DNA from: Pseudomonadota bacterium
GTDB taxonomy: Bacteria; Pseudomonadota; Gammaproteobacteria; Burkholderiales; Rhodocyclaceae
DNA: 64,000 bases
Assembly (NCBI GenBank): GCA_023459095.1
Contig: JAEWVQ010000148.1
Coordinates: forward strand, 1-64,000
Reading direction: 5' to 3'
Below are positions 1 through 9,726 of the stretch, piece after piece; positions within the stretch are counted from its first letter, which is position 1; every line of letters starts with the position of its first letter. Both the position numbers and the translations under genes were made by a program. The notes below the pieces were generated by a model. The model did not search any database. It had not been told where the DNA came from and saw only the letters and a list, made by a program, of their open reading frames with translations.

Positions 1-1348
<1,348 letters not shown>

Positions 1349-1482
1349 GGGCGCCTTTCTTGTTGGCTGCCTGCGGCGGGGTCGGGTGCCGCGCGACGGC
1401 GGCGGGGGGAACGTGACACCGGGGGCGGAGCCGCCCCGGAGGAGTTCGCGCCAGCCGGCAGGCCGGGTGCATGGAAAGCTCA

Positions 1483-1488
1483 ATTATA
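1483..1488 (-). promoter_or_regulatory. candidate -10 element for rhlE
   Basis: On the minus strand a perfect TATAAT lies in the rhlE-rlmM gap, about 130 bases upstream of the rhlE start. No good -35 hexamer sits 16-18 bases upstream, though a TTGTCA is 22 bases away. If used, it gives a long 5' leader, as is common for cold-responsive helicase mRNAs. The assignment is weak because only one hexamer matches. Confidence 0.35.
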
Positions 1489-1552
1489 CACGTACCGGAA
1501 AACCGTTTCGTGACAAGCGCTTCCGCCCCCGGTGCCGTGGCCCGGGCAGGGT

Positions 1553-2647
1553 TCAGCGCTTGAGGGTGAGGTAGGCGGTGACTTCCTCGCGGTCGTGGTA
1601 GAGCTGCTTGATGCGCAGGTCGTAGGGGCCGACGCTGGCCAGGCGCTTGCCGATCAGCACGCGGCACTGCTCGACCGCGTCGAGGCGCCGCTTCATCGGC
1701 AGCTTGAGGTTGAAGATGGTGTGGCGGCAGCGTCCGGTGGCGATCCACTCGGCCATCAGCGAGGCGATGCGGCTGGGCTGCTCGACCATGTCGCACACCA
1801 TCCAGTCCACCGGTCGCGGCGGGCGCCAGGTGAAGCCGTCGGCCTTCAGGTGCTCGACCATCTCGGTGGCCATCACGCTGTCGCGCAGCGGGCCGTTGTC
1901 GATCGCGGTGACGCGGATGCCGCGGTTGGCGAGCTGCCAGGTCCAGCCGCCGGGCGCGGCGCCGAGATCGACCGCGCGCAGGCCGGCGCGCAGCAGGGTG
2001 TCACGTTCCTCCGCGCTGAGCAGGGTGACGAAGGCTTCGGCGAGTTTCAGCGTCGAGCGGCTGGGCGCGTTCGACGGCATGCGCAGGCGCGGCACGCCCA
2101 TCGGCCACTCCGCGCACTGGCCGGGCAGACCGGCGGCGAGCCAGGCCGTGGTGGCGTCGGAGAACAACACGTGCAGCTCGGGCAGGCCGGTGCGGCTGGT
2201 GCGCAGGGTGCCGGCCTTCTCCAGCTCGCGCTGCAGCGGCTCGGCGAAGCGGCGGCAAAAGCCCGAGCGCTGCTTGGCCTCGTCGGTGTCCGGAGTTTCC
2301 AGCACCACCGTGGAGAAGCGCTGGTCACTCGCCTTCACCGCGGCGACCAGCGGGGTGGCGCGGTCGCGCTCGGGCAGCTCGCCGACGCGCGCGAACCACA
2401 TCAGCAGCTGGCGCGCAAACACCGGGCGCCGCCAGTCGAGGTGTTCGGCGAGGGTGCTGGCGGCGACCGGCTCGAAGGCTTCGAAGACGACGTAGCCGAC
2501 GTTGGGCTGGGTGCGGACGAAACCGATCAGGCCGGCGTCGGCGGCGAGGTCGTCGAGCTCGGCGGCGAGCTCCTTTTCGAAGCCGGAGCGGCAATAGGCG
2601 AGCAGCCCGGAGACGGCGAAGCCGGAAGACAATGCGGTGGAGGACAT
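1553..2647 (-). CDS. rlmM: 23S rRNA 2'-O-ribose C2498 methyltransferase RlmM
   Basis: SAM-dependent methyltransferase that adds a 2'-O-methyl group to cytidine 2498 of 23S rRNA. The 364 residues match the usual family length (about 366). An N-terminal THUMP-like part, with LLAYCRSGFEKELAAEL near the start, is followed by an RrmJ/FtsJ-type Rossmann fold with the SAM motif [10 protein letters not shown] at about 225-235 and a VDWMVCDMVEQP segment. The frame stays open to base 2803, but conservation begins at MSSTALSSGF, so ATG 2647 is chosen. It is divergent from tas. The 107 bases between them must hold both promoters. Confidence 0.92.
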   Translation of the reverse strand: MSSTALSSGFAVSGLLAYCRSGFEKELAAELDDLAADAGLIGFVRTQPNVGYVVFEAFEPVAASTLAEHLDWRRPVFARQLLMWFARVGELPERDRATPLVAAVKASDQRFSTVVLETPDTDEAKQRSGFCRRFAEPLQRELEKAGTLRTSRTGLPELHVLFSDATTAWLAAGLPGQCAEWPMGVPRLRMPSNAPSRSTLKLAEAFVTLLSAEERDTLLRAGLRAVDLGAAPGGWTWQLANRGIRVTAIDNGPLRDSVMATEMVEHLKADGFTWRPPRPVDWMVCDMVEQPSRIASLMAEWIATGRCRHTIFNLKLPMKRRLDAVEQCRVLIGKRLASVGPYDLRIKQLYHDREEVTAYLTLKR

Positions 2648-2754
2648 GGGGCGGGCGCGCCGGGGCGCTGAAGTATCATCGGGCGAAACGGCGAATGATA
2701 TGTCGCCGCGGCGCTTCGTGCGAGCCGCGGCCCACCCCTGATGGAGAGCAGACG

Positions 2755-3807
2755 ATGAAAGAAAAGCAGATGGCCTACCGCGCGCTCGGCGGCAGCGGGC
2801 CACAAGTGTCGGCGGTGTGCCTGGGGACGATGACCTTCGGCCAGCAGAACAGCGAGGCCGAGGCCCACGCCCAGCTCGACCTCGCGCTCGAGCGCGGGGT
2901 GAACTTCATCGACACCGCGGAGATGTATCCGGTGCCGGCGCGCGAGGCAACCAGCGGGCAGACGGAGGCCTGCGTCGGCAGCTGGCTTGCGCGCCAGGCA
3001 CGCGAGCGCGTGGTGATCGCGACCAAGGTCGCCGGCCCGGCGCGCAGCCTGCCGTGGATCCGCGGCGGCCCGCCGGCGCTCGACCGCGCCAACATCCGCG
3101 CCGCGGTCGAGGGCAGCCTGCGCCGCCTGCGCACCGATTACATCGACCTCTACCAGCTGCACTGGCCGGAGCGCAATCAGCCGATGTTCGGGCAGTGGCA
3201 GTACGACCCGGCGAAGGAGCGCCCCTGCACGCCCATCCTCGCCCAGCTCGAAGCCCTGGCCGAGCTCGTCGCCGAGGGCAAGATCCGCCATGTCGGCCTG
3301 TCGAACGAGCATCCCTGGGGCGTGATGGAGTTCGTGCGCCTGGCCGAGGCCCACGGCCTGCCGCGCGTGGTGACGACGCAGAACGCCTACAACCTGCTCA
3401 ATCGCGTGTTCGAGTACGGGCTCGCCGAGGTCTGCCATCGCGAACGCGTCGGTCTGCTCGCCTACTCGCCACTCGCTTTCGGCCATCTGAGCGGCAAGTA
3501 TCTGGCCGACCCGGCGGCCGCGGGGCGGCTGACGCTGTTCGCCGACTTCGGCCAGCGCTATGCCAAGCCCGGGGTGCAGCCGGCGGCCGCGGCGTACGCC
3601 GCGCTCGCGCGCGAGCACGGCCTGACCCCGGCGCAACTCGCGCTCGCCTTCGTGTATCGGCGACCGTTCGTGACCAGCACCATCGTCGGTGCGACCACGC
3701 TGGCGCAGCTCGAAGAGAATCTGGGGGCGTGGCACGTCGAACCCGGACCGGAACTGCTCGCGCAGATCGACGCCCTGCATCTGCGCCACACCAACCCGGC
3801 GCCGTGA
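2755..3807 (+). CDS. tas: NADP(H)-dependent aldo/keto reductase, Tas family
   Basis: Cytosolic (beta/alpha)8-barrel oxidoreductase of 350 residues, close to E. coli Tas (346). Its physiological substrate is uncertain; Tas was named for rescue of a tyrosine-auxotroph reversion phenotype. The aldo-keto reductase tetrad is visible as D53, Y58 (DTAEMYPVP), K91 (IATKVAGP) and H136 (LHWPERN). The phrase LGTMTFGQQNSEAEAHAQLD is diagnostic of Tas. The start ATG 2755 follows a GGAGAG Shine-Dalgarno at 2743-2748; an upstream ATG at 2632 would overlap rlmM. It converges with a lipoprotein gene, with only 14 bases between stop codons. Confidence 0.9.
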   Translation: MKEKQMAYRALGGSGPQVSAVCLGTMTFGQQNSEAEAHAQLDLALERGVNFIDTAEMYPVPAREATSGQTEACVGSWLARQARERVVIATKVAGPARSLPWIRGGPPALDRANIRAAVEGSLRRLRTDYIDLYQLHWPERNQPMFGQWQYDPAKERPCTPILAQLEALAELVAEGKIRHVGLSNEHPWGVMEFVRLAEAHGLPRVVTTQNAYNLLNRVFEYGLAEVCHRERVGLLAYSPLAFGHLSGKYLADPAAAGRLTLFADFGQRYAKPGVQPAAAAYAALAREHGLTPAQLALAFVYRRPFVTSTIVGATTLAQLEENLGAWHVEPGPELLAQIDALHLRHTNPAP

Positions 3808-3821
3808 GCGCCGCGCCGGCC

Positions 3822-4166
3822 TCAGGGCGTTGCCGCAGCGGCAGCGGGCTCGGCGCTCTTTGCTGCCGGCGGCAGGTGCGGCAGCAGCGAGGGCACGGAT
3901 TCGATCTTGTGCTCCATCATGTAGTCGTTCATCTCCCGCCAGCCGGCGAACACCGCGGCCTTGGGGGCTTCGGGGTTGAGGATGTAGCAGTCCTCGAGCG
4001 AGCGTCCGGCGTGACGGCAGGCGCCGCCGATGGCGCGGCCTTCCGCTTCGGTCTGGGCCGCGTCCTTGGCGGGGTTGGGCAGTTCGAGCAGTTCGCCCAG
4101 CTGCTCGCAGCCGGCAAGCAGCGGGAGCAGGGCGGCGAAGGCCAGGGGTCTGAGTGGGAAGCGCAT
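3822..4166 (-). CDS. small putative lipoprotein, function unknown
   Basis: A 114-residue protein with an N-terminal hydrophobic signal ending in the lipobox LLAGC (Cys at about 20), so export and lipid anchoring are expected. The mature part has two further Cys (ACRHAGRSLEDCY) that could form a disulphide, and an Ala/Pro-rich C-terminal tail. No known domain is recognised. The GRSLEDCYILNPEAPKAAVF segment looks conserved enough to be a real protein rather than noise. It is transcribed alone, convergent with tas and divergent from ugpB. Confidence 0.7.
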   Translation of the reverse strand: MRFPLRPLAFAALLPLLAGCEQLGELLELPNPAKDAAQTEAEGRAIGGACRHAGRSLEDCYILNPEAPKAAVFAGWREMNDYMMEHKIESVPSLLPHLPPAAKSAEPAAAAATP

Positions 4167-4298
4167 GGAGCGGGGCGGAGCCGGTTAGCGAGTGTTCAAA
4201 GGTTATCGACCGTGGTCGGCAAATCTTGATGCGCCGGCCGCGGTTGGCGCAGCGTGGTTGCAGGATGTGTTCTTCACGTTCTGCTCACGCGCGGTGAC

Positions 4299-4304
4299 TA
4301 TAAT
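4299..4304 (+). promoter_or_regulatory. candidate -10 box for ugpB
   Basis: A perfect TATAAT lies 52 bases before the ugpB start. The best -35-like hexamer, TTCACG at 4273-4278, is 20 bases away, which is too far for a strong sigma-70 promoter, so an activator may be needed. No convincing Pho box was seen even though ugp genes are often PhoB-controlled. Confidence 0.35.
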
Positions 4305-4355
4305 TCGGCCCGCCGTATGATCGGCTTTCAACCTGTCTTGAGAGTGTGGAACAAC

Positions 4356-5654
4356 ATGAACGCAAATGGGGTCGGGCGCAGTTTCGGCGGTAACGTGGCA
4401 GGGGTTCTGGCTGCCGTGCTGGCGGTGTTTCCGGCGCTCGCCGGCGCCGCGCCGGCCAAGGCACCGGTGAAAGCGCCGACGGTGCAGGAAGTCGAGATCT
4501 TTCATCAGCTGCCCGAGTCCCGGGCGCAGGCGCTGACCGAGCTGGTCGAGCGCTTCAACGCGCAGAGCAAGGACGTCCGTGTGGTGATGTCGAGCGCGGA
4601 CTGGCGCGGTGCGAAGACGCCGCACCTGCTGATTCTCGACGGCGACGAGGAAGAGAGCTTTCTCGCCGGCAAGCCGCGCTTCAAGCCGCTGCACGCGCTC
4701 ATGAAGGAGGCCGGGCAGCCGCTGCAGACGCTGCGTCCGCCGGCGATGATGACGCGCACCCCGGTCGACGCCAAGGGCCAGTTGCTGGCGCTGCCGATCG
4801 GCCTGACCACGCCGGTGCTGTATGTGAACCGCGAGAGCTTCCGGCGCGCCGGGATGGACCCCGCGGCCACCCGCATGGACACCTGGTTCGATCTGCAGAA
4901 CGTGCTCGGGCGCCTCGCCGACAGCGGCCACACCTGCCCATACACGGTGTCCGAGCCCGGCCGGGTGATGGTCGAGAACCTCAGCGCCTGGCACAACGAG
5001 CCGGTCGCGGCGCAGCGCGGCAAGGTGCAGGCGCCGTCGTTCAATGGCATGTTCCAGGTCAAGCACGTGGCGATGATGGCGAGCTGGACGCGGGCGCGCT
5101 ACCTGCACGTGTTCGACCATAGCGCCGAGGCCGAGCGCCGCTTCGCCAGCGGCGAATGCGCGGTGATCGCGGCGCCCTCGGCGAGCTGGGCCGATTTCCG
5201 CCGCCAGGGCGGGCTCGATGTCGGCGTCGTGCGTCTGCCGTATCACGACGACTTCCCCGGCGCACCGCAGAACACCCTGGCCGACGGCCCCGCGCTGTGG
5301 ACGTCCGCGGGCAAGAAGCCGGCCGAGTACAAGGCGGTGGCGAGCTTCATCCGCTTCTGGCTGCAGCCCGACAGCCAGGTCGCGTGGCAGCGCGAGACCG
5401 GCTTCCTGCCGCTCAATCGCGCCGGCCTGCTCGCTTCGCAGAGCGATCTGCTCGGCGATGACCTGGAGAACGTCAAGGTTGCGGTCGCGCAGCTGACCAA
5501 CAAGCCGACCACCGCGACCTCGGCGGCGCAGCCGGTGGTCGAGCGCGCCCGCGTGCGCCGCATCCTCGACGAGGAACTGGCCGGGGTGTGGGCCGACCGC
5601 AAGGCCGCCAAGGAAGCGCTCGACAACGCCGTCGCACGCGCCGGCGCGCACTGA
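4356..5654 (+). CDS. ugpB: periplasmic substrate-binding protein, UgpB-like (glycerol-3-phosphate/glycerophosphodiester ABC uptake)
   Basis: Family 1 extracellular solute-binding protein of 432 residues; UgpB proteins deliver sn-glycerol-3-phosphate or glycerophosphocholine to the UgpAEC importer. A signal peptide is clear (hydrophobic core VLAAVLAVFPALAGA ending near AAPA). The mature part begins with VQEVEIFHQLPESRAQALTE and carries typical solute-binding segments such as LPIGLTTPVLYVNRESFRRAG. ATG 4356 is chosen because the signal peptide starts there; the frame is open upstream but non-coding in character. It is directly followed by ugpQ with one base between stop and start, supporting the substrate class. 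The permease and ATPase genes are not in the window. Confidence 0.83.
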   Translation: MNANGVGRSFGGNVAGVLAAVLAVFPALAGAAPAKAPVKAPTVQEVEIFHQLPESRAQALTELVERFNAQSKDVRVVMSSADWRGAKTPHLLILDGDEEESFLAGKPRFKPLHALMKEAGQPLQTLRPPAMMTRTPVDAKGQLLALPIGLTTPVLYVNRESFRRAGMDPAATRMDTWFDLQNVLGRLADSGHTCPYTVSEPGRVMVENLSAWHNEPVAAQRGKVQAPSFNGMFQVKHVAMMASWTRARYLHVFDHSAEAERRFASGECAVIAAPSASWADFRRQGGLDVGVVRLPYHDDFPGAPQNTLADGPALWTSAGKKPAEYKAVASFIRFWLQPDSQVAWQRETGFLPLNRAGLLASQSDLLGDDLENVKVAVAQLTNKPTTATSAAQPVVERARVRRILDEELAGVWADRKAAKEALDNAVARAGAH

Positions 5655-5655
5655 G

Positions 5656-6402
5656 TTGCGCACCCGCGGCTGGCCGCTGCCGGCGGTGGTGGCGCATCGC
5701 TGCGGCGGTGCGCTGGCGCCCGAGAACACGCTCGCGGGGCTGGATGCCTCGGCGGCCTGCGGCTGCCGCGGCGTCGAGTTCGACGTCATGTTGTCGGCCG
5801 ACGGCACGCCTTTCCTGATCCACGACGAAACGCTGGCGCGCACCACCGACGGCCACGGCGCGGTGGCCGCCACCGTCGATGCCGTGCTGCGCCGCCTGGA
5901 TGCCGGCGCCTGGTTCGCGCCCGCGTTCGCCGGCGAACGCCTGCCCATGCTCGACGAGGCGCTCGAGCGCTGCGCCGCGCTCGGCCTCGCGGTCAATCTC
6001 GAACTGAAGCCGGCGACCGGGCACGAGGCGGCCACCGGGCGCACGGTGGGCCAGCGCCTGCGCACGCGCTGGCAGGATTTTCCCTGCGGGCTGGTCGTCT
6101 CGTCGTTCTCCCCGCAGGCGCTCGACGCCTTCGCCAGCGCTGGCCCCGCGGTGCCGCGCGCGCTGTTGGTGGATGCCGTGCCGGCGGACTGGCGCGCGCG
6201 CTGTGCCGCGCTCGGCGCGATCGCGCTCCATGCCGATACGCGCCGGATCGATCGTGGTACGGTCGAGGCGGTGCGCGCGGCGGGGCTGCAGATCGCGCTC
6301 TACACCGAAGACGACCCCGCGCGTGCGCGCGCCTGGCATGCTTTCGGAGTGGCCTCGGTGATCACCGACCGCCCGGACCGCCTGCTCGGCACCGCGGCCT
6401 GA
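5656..6402 (+). CDS. ugpQ: glycerophosphodiester phosphodiesterase UgpQ
   Basis: Hydrolyses glycerophosphodiesters to sn-glycerol-3-phosphate and an alcohol. The 248 residues match cytosolic UgpQ (about 247), and there is no signal peptide. Catalytic motifs are present: HRCGG with APENT near residues 13-24, EFDVMLSADG (metal-binding Glu and Asp), the general-acid HDETLARTTDG, and NLELKP in the middle. The best start is TTG 5656, one base after the ugpB TGA, so the two are probably translationally coupled. Together the pair would capture and hydrolyse phospholipid head-group debris as a carbon or phosphate source. Confidence 0.88.
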   Translation: MRTRGWPLPAVVAHRCGGALAPENTLAGLDASAACGCRGVEFDVMLSADGTPFLIHDETLARTTDGHGAVAATVDAVLRRLDAGAWFAPAFAGERLPMLDEALERCAALGLAVNLELKPATGHEAATGRTVGQRLRTRWQDFPCGLVVSSFSPQALDAFASAGPAVPRALLVDAVPADWRARCAALGAIALHADTRRIDRGTVEAVRAAGLQIALYTEDDPARARAWHAFGVASVITDRPDRLLGTAA

Positions 6403-6493
6403 GCACGCCGGCGCGTGCATCGCGCGGGGGTTGCCTTGACGCCGCTCGCAGCCCCCCCCTAACATCCCGCTTTTCCCTGCAGAGCCTTACACC

Positions 6494-7462
6494 TTGTCCG
6501 TTCAGCAGCTCTTTGCGCCGATCGCGGCCGACATGCAGGCCGTGGATACGGTCATCCGCCAGCGCCTCCACTCCGACGTGGTCCTGATCCGGCAGGTGGC
6601 CGAGTACATCATCCACAGTGGCGGCAAGCGCCTGCGCCCCGCCCTGGTGCTGTTCGCCGCAGGGACCATGGCTTACCAGGGCGTTCGCCATCACGAACTC
6701 GCCGCGGTGGTGGAGTTCATCCACACCGCGACCCTGCTGCACGACGACGTCGTCGACGAATCCGAGCTGCGCCGCGGCAACAAGACCGCCAACGCGCTGT
6801 TCGGCAACGCGGCCTCGGTGCTGGTCGGCGACTTCCTCTACACCCGTGCCTTCCAGATGATGGTCGGGGTGCAGAGCATGCGCGTCATGGAGGTGCTCGC
6901 CGACGCCACCAACATCATCGCCGAGGGCGAGGTGCTGCAGCTGCTCAACTGTCACAACGCCGACGTCGGCGTCGATGACTATCTGCAGGTGATCCGCTAC
7001 AAGACCGCCAAGCTGTTCGAGGCGGCGGCGCGCCTGGGGGGCATCGTCGGCGGCGCCAGTGAGGAGCAGGAGCGCGGTCTTGCCGCCTACGGCATGCACC
7101 TGGGCACCGCCTTCCAGATCATCGACGACGTGCTCGATTACTCCGCCGACGAGGCCGACACCGGCAAGCACCTCGGCGACGATCTGGCCGAAGGCAAGCC
7201 GACGCTGCCGCTGATCCACGTCATGCACCACGGCAACGCCGAGCAGGCCGCGCTGGTGCGTGGTGCGATCGAGAACGGCGGCCGCGACGACTTCGCCGCG
7301 GTGCTGGCCGCGATCCAGCAGACCGGCGCGCTCGACGAGGCCCGCCGCCACGCGGGCGCCGAGGCTCAGCTCGCCAAGGACGCACTTTTTGCTCTGCCCC
7401 CTTCCATTTTCAAAGAAGCGCTGCTACAATTATCGGACTTTGCAGTTGCGAGAAATCACTGA
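6494..7462 (+). CDS. ispB: octaprenyl diphosphate synthase IspB
   Basis: Trans-polyprenyl diphosphate synthase that builds the isoprenoid side chain of ubiquinone from farnesyl-PP and IPP. The 322 residues equal the E. coli enzyme (323) in length. The two Mg-binding aspartate-rich motifs are intact: DDVVDES at 84-90 and DDVLD at 211-215, with GGKRLRP at 43-49. The start is TTG 6494, where family homology begins; no ATG gives the conserved N-terminus. Only 26 bases separate it from tRNA-Pro, so both may be on one transcript ending at the terminator after the tRNA. Confidence 0.93.
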   Translation: MSVQQLFAPIAADMQAVDTVIRQRLHSDVVLIRQVAEYIIHSGGKRLRPALVLFAAGTMAYQGVRHHELAAVVEFIHTATLLHDDVVDESELRRGNKTANALFGNAASVLVGDFLYTRAFQMMVGVQSMRVMEVLADATNIIAEGEVLQLLNCHNADVGVDDYLQVIRYKTAKLFEAAARLGGIVGGASEEQERGLAAYGMHLGTAFQIIDDVLDYSADEADTGKHLGDDLAEGKPTLPLIHVMHHGNAEQAALVRGAIENGGRDDFAAVLAAIQQTGALDEARRHAGAEAQLAKDALFALPPSIFKEALLQLSDFAVARNH

Positions 7463-7488
7463 TCGATCGCAGCAAAAAGTAAAAGTGT

Positions 7489-7565
7489 CGGGGAATAGCT
7501 CAGCCTGGTAGAGCACTGCGTTCGGGACGCAGGGGCCGGAGGTTCGAATCCTCTTTCCCCGACCA
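7489..7565 (+). tRNA. tRNA-Pro (anticodon CGG)
   Basis: 77-nt cloverleaf. Acceptor strands CGGGGAA (7489-7495) and TTCCCCG (7555-7561) pair perfectly, followed by discriminator A and an encoded CCA. The anticodon stem CTGCG/CGCAG encloses loop TTCGGGA, giving anticodon CGG, which reads CCG. The T-loop GGTTCGAATCC is standard. No duplicated 3' end of this tRNA was found nearby, so there is no sign of an island using it as an attachment site. Confidence 0.97.
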
Positions 7566-7574
7566 TCCATTCTC

Positions 7575-7607
7575 AAAAAGCCGCTCATCGAGCGGCTTTT
7601 TGTTTTT
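7575..7607 (+). terminator. Rho-independent terminator after tRNA-Pro
   Basis: Perfect stem GCCGCTC (7580-7586) / GAGCGGC (7590-7596) with a 3-base loop, extended by A5/T5 pairing, followed by TTTTTGTTTTT. It ends the ispB/tRNA-Pro transcript. Confidence 0.93.
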
Positions 7608-7988
7608 CCGTGCGCGCATCGCTGGTGCTCAGCGCCCCGCAAGAGCGCTGCCCCGCCGCCATCCCGCATCCCGCAAGCGGACCTTTGCTGCCGATTCGGC
7701 GTCGCCCTCCCTCCAGAATGACTACGCGCACGCGCGCATCGCCTGCATGCGCGATGCCTCGATGTTTTGCTGATGACTGGATAAGTTGCTTATATATTTC
7801 AGCGAAAAACTCATCAATTTCTGTCGACTAATGACCTAGATTAGGCGTCCCCCGCGCATCTGCCGATCTGCCGCAGAGCAGGGCGCCAGGGCGGGGGTAT
7901 CCGCCCGATCCGGCGCGGATGCGAGCAGGCGCCGCCTGCGCCGCGGATTGCGGGCGCGCGGTGCGGCGAAACCAACCGACAGGAGACG
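7608..7988. other. 381-base intergenic region before the arylsulfatase
   Basis: No protein-like frame or RNA gene was recognised. The centre (about 7760-7845) is clearly more AT-rich than its surroundings and holds a good sigma-70 promoter candidate. The flanks are ordinary GC-rich sequence. A long leader (about 190 bases) would precede the sulfatase gene; no riboswitch fold was recognised in it. Confidence 0.5.
7767..7795 (+). promoter_or_regulatory. candidate sigma-70 promoter for the arylsulfatase
   Basis: TTGCTG (7767-7772), a 17-base spacer, then TTATAT (7790-7795), inside the most AT-rich stretch of the gap. Spacing is ideal and both boxes match the consensus at 4 of 6 or better. Transcription would start near 7802. 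Confidence 0.5.
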
Positions 7989-9689
7989 ATGATGATGAAT
8001 GCGAGCAGGCTTACGGCTTCGCTGCTGGGCGTGGCGATGCTGGCGGTGGTGACGCCGCAGACGATGGCGGCCGCCGGGAGTGACGCGCAACCCGATCCGC
8101 GCCCCAACATTCTGCTGATCGTGGCCGACGACCTCGGCTTCAACGATCTCGGCGTGACCGGAAGCGAGATCGCCACCCCCAACCTCGACCAGCTCGCGCA
8201 ATCGAGCGTGCTGATGACCGATTTCCACGCCGCGCCCACCTGTTCGCCGACGCGTTCGATGCTGATGACCGGCGTCGATAGTCACCAGGCCGGGCTGGGC
8301 GAGATGGCCGAGCGCAAGAAGGCGCCCAACCAGGCCAGCCTGCCGGGGTACCAGGGCTACCTCGACGAGCGCCTGGTGACCGTTGCCGAGCGTTTGCAGG
8401 ACCGCGGCTATCGCACCTTCATGGCCGGCAAGTGGCATCTGGGCAAGGGCGAGGGGCGCGAGCCGGTGTCCAAGGGCTTCGACGACTCCTTTGCGCTGCT
8501 GCAGGGCGGCGGCAGCCACTTCGCCGACATGCTCGGCTTCCAACCGATCGAGCCGATCGCCGACTGGCGCGACAACGGTAAGGTCGTCGACAAGCTGCCG
8601 GAGAACTTCTTCTCGTCGACGGCGATCACCGACCGCATGCTGCAGTCGATCGAACGCGGCCTGGGGGAAGGCAAGCCCTTCTTCGGCTATGTCGCCTACT
8701 CGGCGCCGCACTGGCCCCTGCAGGTGCCGGCGGACTGGCTCGAGCGCTACCGTGGGCGCTATGACGCCGGTTACGAGGCCTTGTGGCAGGAACGCCACGA
8801 GCGCCTGAAGAAGCTCGGCTTGGTTGCCGCCGATGCGTCCTTGCCACCCTTTCCGCAACACCTGAAGAAATGGGACGCGCTCACCCCCGAGCAGCGCCGT
8901 GTGGAAGCGCGGACGATGGAGCTCTATGCGGCCATGGTCGAGCACATGGACCAGGAGATCGGCCGTCTGCTGGCGCGCCTGAAGGCGCTCGGCGTCTATG
9001 ACAACACCCTCGTCGTGTTCATGTCCGACAACGGCGCCGACGCCGACAACGTGCGGGGCATCTGGGCGCGCTACGGGCAGGAGAAGGCCGAGGCGTTCAG
9101 CCGCAAGTTCGATTTCAGCCTCGACAACATGGGGCGTCCGGGGTCCTTCGTGGTCATGACCGGAGGCTGGTCGCCGGCGCGCGCCCAACCTGGCCGTCTG
9201 TACAAGGGCTATACCACGGAGGGTGGCATCCGCGTTCCCGCGATCATCAAGCATCCGGGTGTGGGCGGACGCAAGGGGCGTGACGGTGCATTCGCTTCCG
9301 TGCTCGACCTCGCCCCGACCTTCCTCGAACTCGCTGGCGAGCCACGCCGTGCCGAAGCGCGCGCCGGACGCATCGTGCCGGCACTGGCGGGCACATCCAT
9401 GCTCCCCTATCTCGCCGGCGAGAGCGCGGCGGTGCACGGCGACGACTACGCGATGGGCTGGGAGCTGTCCGGGCACAAGGCCTTGCGCAAGGGCGACTGG
9501 AAGCTGGTACGTCTGGCCAAGCCGTTCGAGACGCCGTCCTGGGAGCTCTTCGATCTCGCCGCGGACCCGGGCGAGACGCGCAACCTCGCCGAGCACAAGC
9601 CGGAAAAGCTCGCGGAAATGATCGCCGCCTACGAGGCCTACGCGCAGCGCGCGGGCGTCGTCGATGCGGTGTGGCCCGAGGCGCGCTGA
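7989..9689 (+). CDS. periplasmic arylsulfatase (type I, Cys-type)
   Basis: Hydrolyses sulfate esters, probably for sulfur scavenging, after export. The 566-residue protein has a signal peptide (hydrophobic LLGVAMLAVV, cleavage near TMA-AA, residue 26-28). The sulfatase signature C-S-P-T-R starts at C85; this Cys must be converted to formylglycine. The metal-binding ADDLG is at 46-50, with GKWHLG and SDNGADADN further on. AGGAG at 7981-7985 precedes three consecutive ATG codons (7989, 7992, 7995); any could be used. The AslA/AtsA-like family is clear but the substrate is not. No formylglycine-generating enzyme or sulfate transporter gene is nearby, so activation depends on a locus outside the window. 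It converges with a LysR gene. Confidence 0.88.
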   Translation: MMMNASRLTASLLGVAMLAVVTPQTMAAAGSDAQPDPRPNILLIVADDLGFNDLGVTGSEIATPNLDQLAQSSVLMTDFHAAPTCSPTRSMLMTGVDSHQAGLGEMAERKKAPNQASLPGYQGYLDERLVTVAERLQDRGYRTFMAGKWHLGKGEGREPVSKGFDDSFALLQGGGSHFADMLGFQPIEPIADWRDNGKVVDKLPENFFSSTAITDRMLQSIERGLGEGKPFFGYVAYSAPHWPLQVPADWLERYRGRYDAGYEALWQERHERLKKLGLVAADASLPPFPQHLKKWDALTPEQRRVEARTMELYAAMVEHMDQEIGRLLARLKALGVYDNTLVVFMSDNGADADNVRGIWARYGQEKAEAFSRKFDFSLDNMGRPGSFVVMTGGWSPARAQPGRLYKGYTTEGGIRVPAIIKHPGVGGRKGRDGAFASVLDLAPTFLELAGEPRRAEARAGRIVPALAGTSMLPYLAGESAAVHGDDYAMGWELSGHKALRKGDWKLVRLAKPFETPSWELFDLAADPGETRNLAEHKPEKLAEMIAAYEAYAQRAGVVDAVWPEAR

Positions 9690-9702
9690 GCGCCGCCCTG
9701 GA

Positions 9703-9725
9703 CCGGCCCGGATGCCCGGGCCCGG
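9703..9725. terminator. GC-rich hairpin between convergent sulfatase and LysR genes
   Basis: CCGGCCCGG (9703-9711) can pair with CCGGGCCCGG (9715-9724) around ATG, with one bulge. It has no oligo-T on either strand, so intrinsic termination is doubtful. Its location between two facing stop codons suggests a transcript-end function. Confidence 0.35.
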
Positions 9726-9726
9726 C

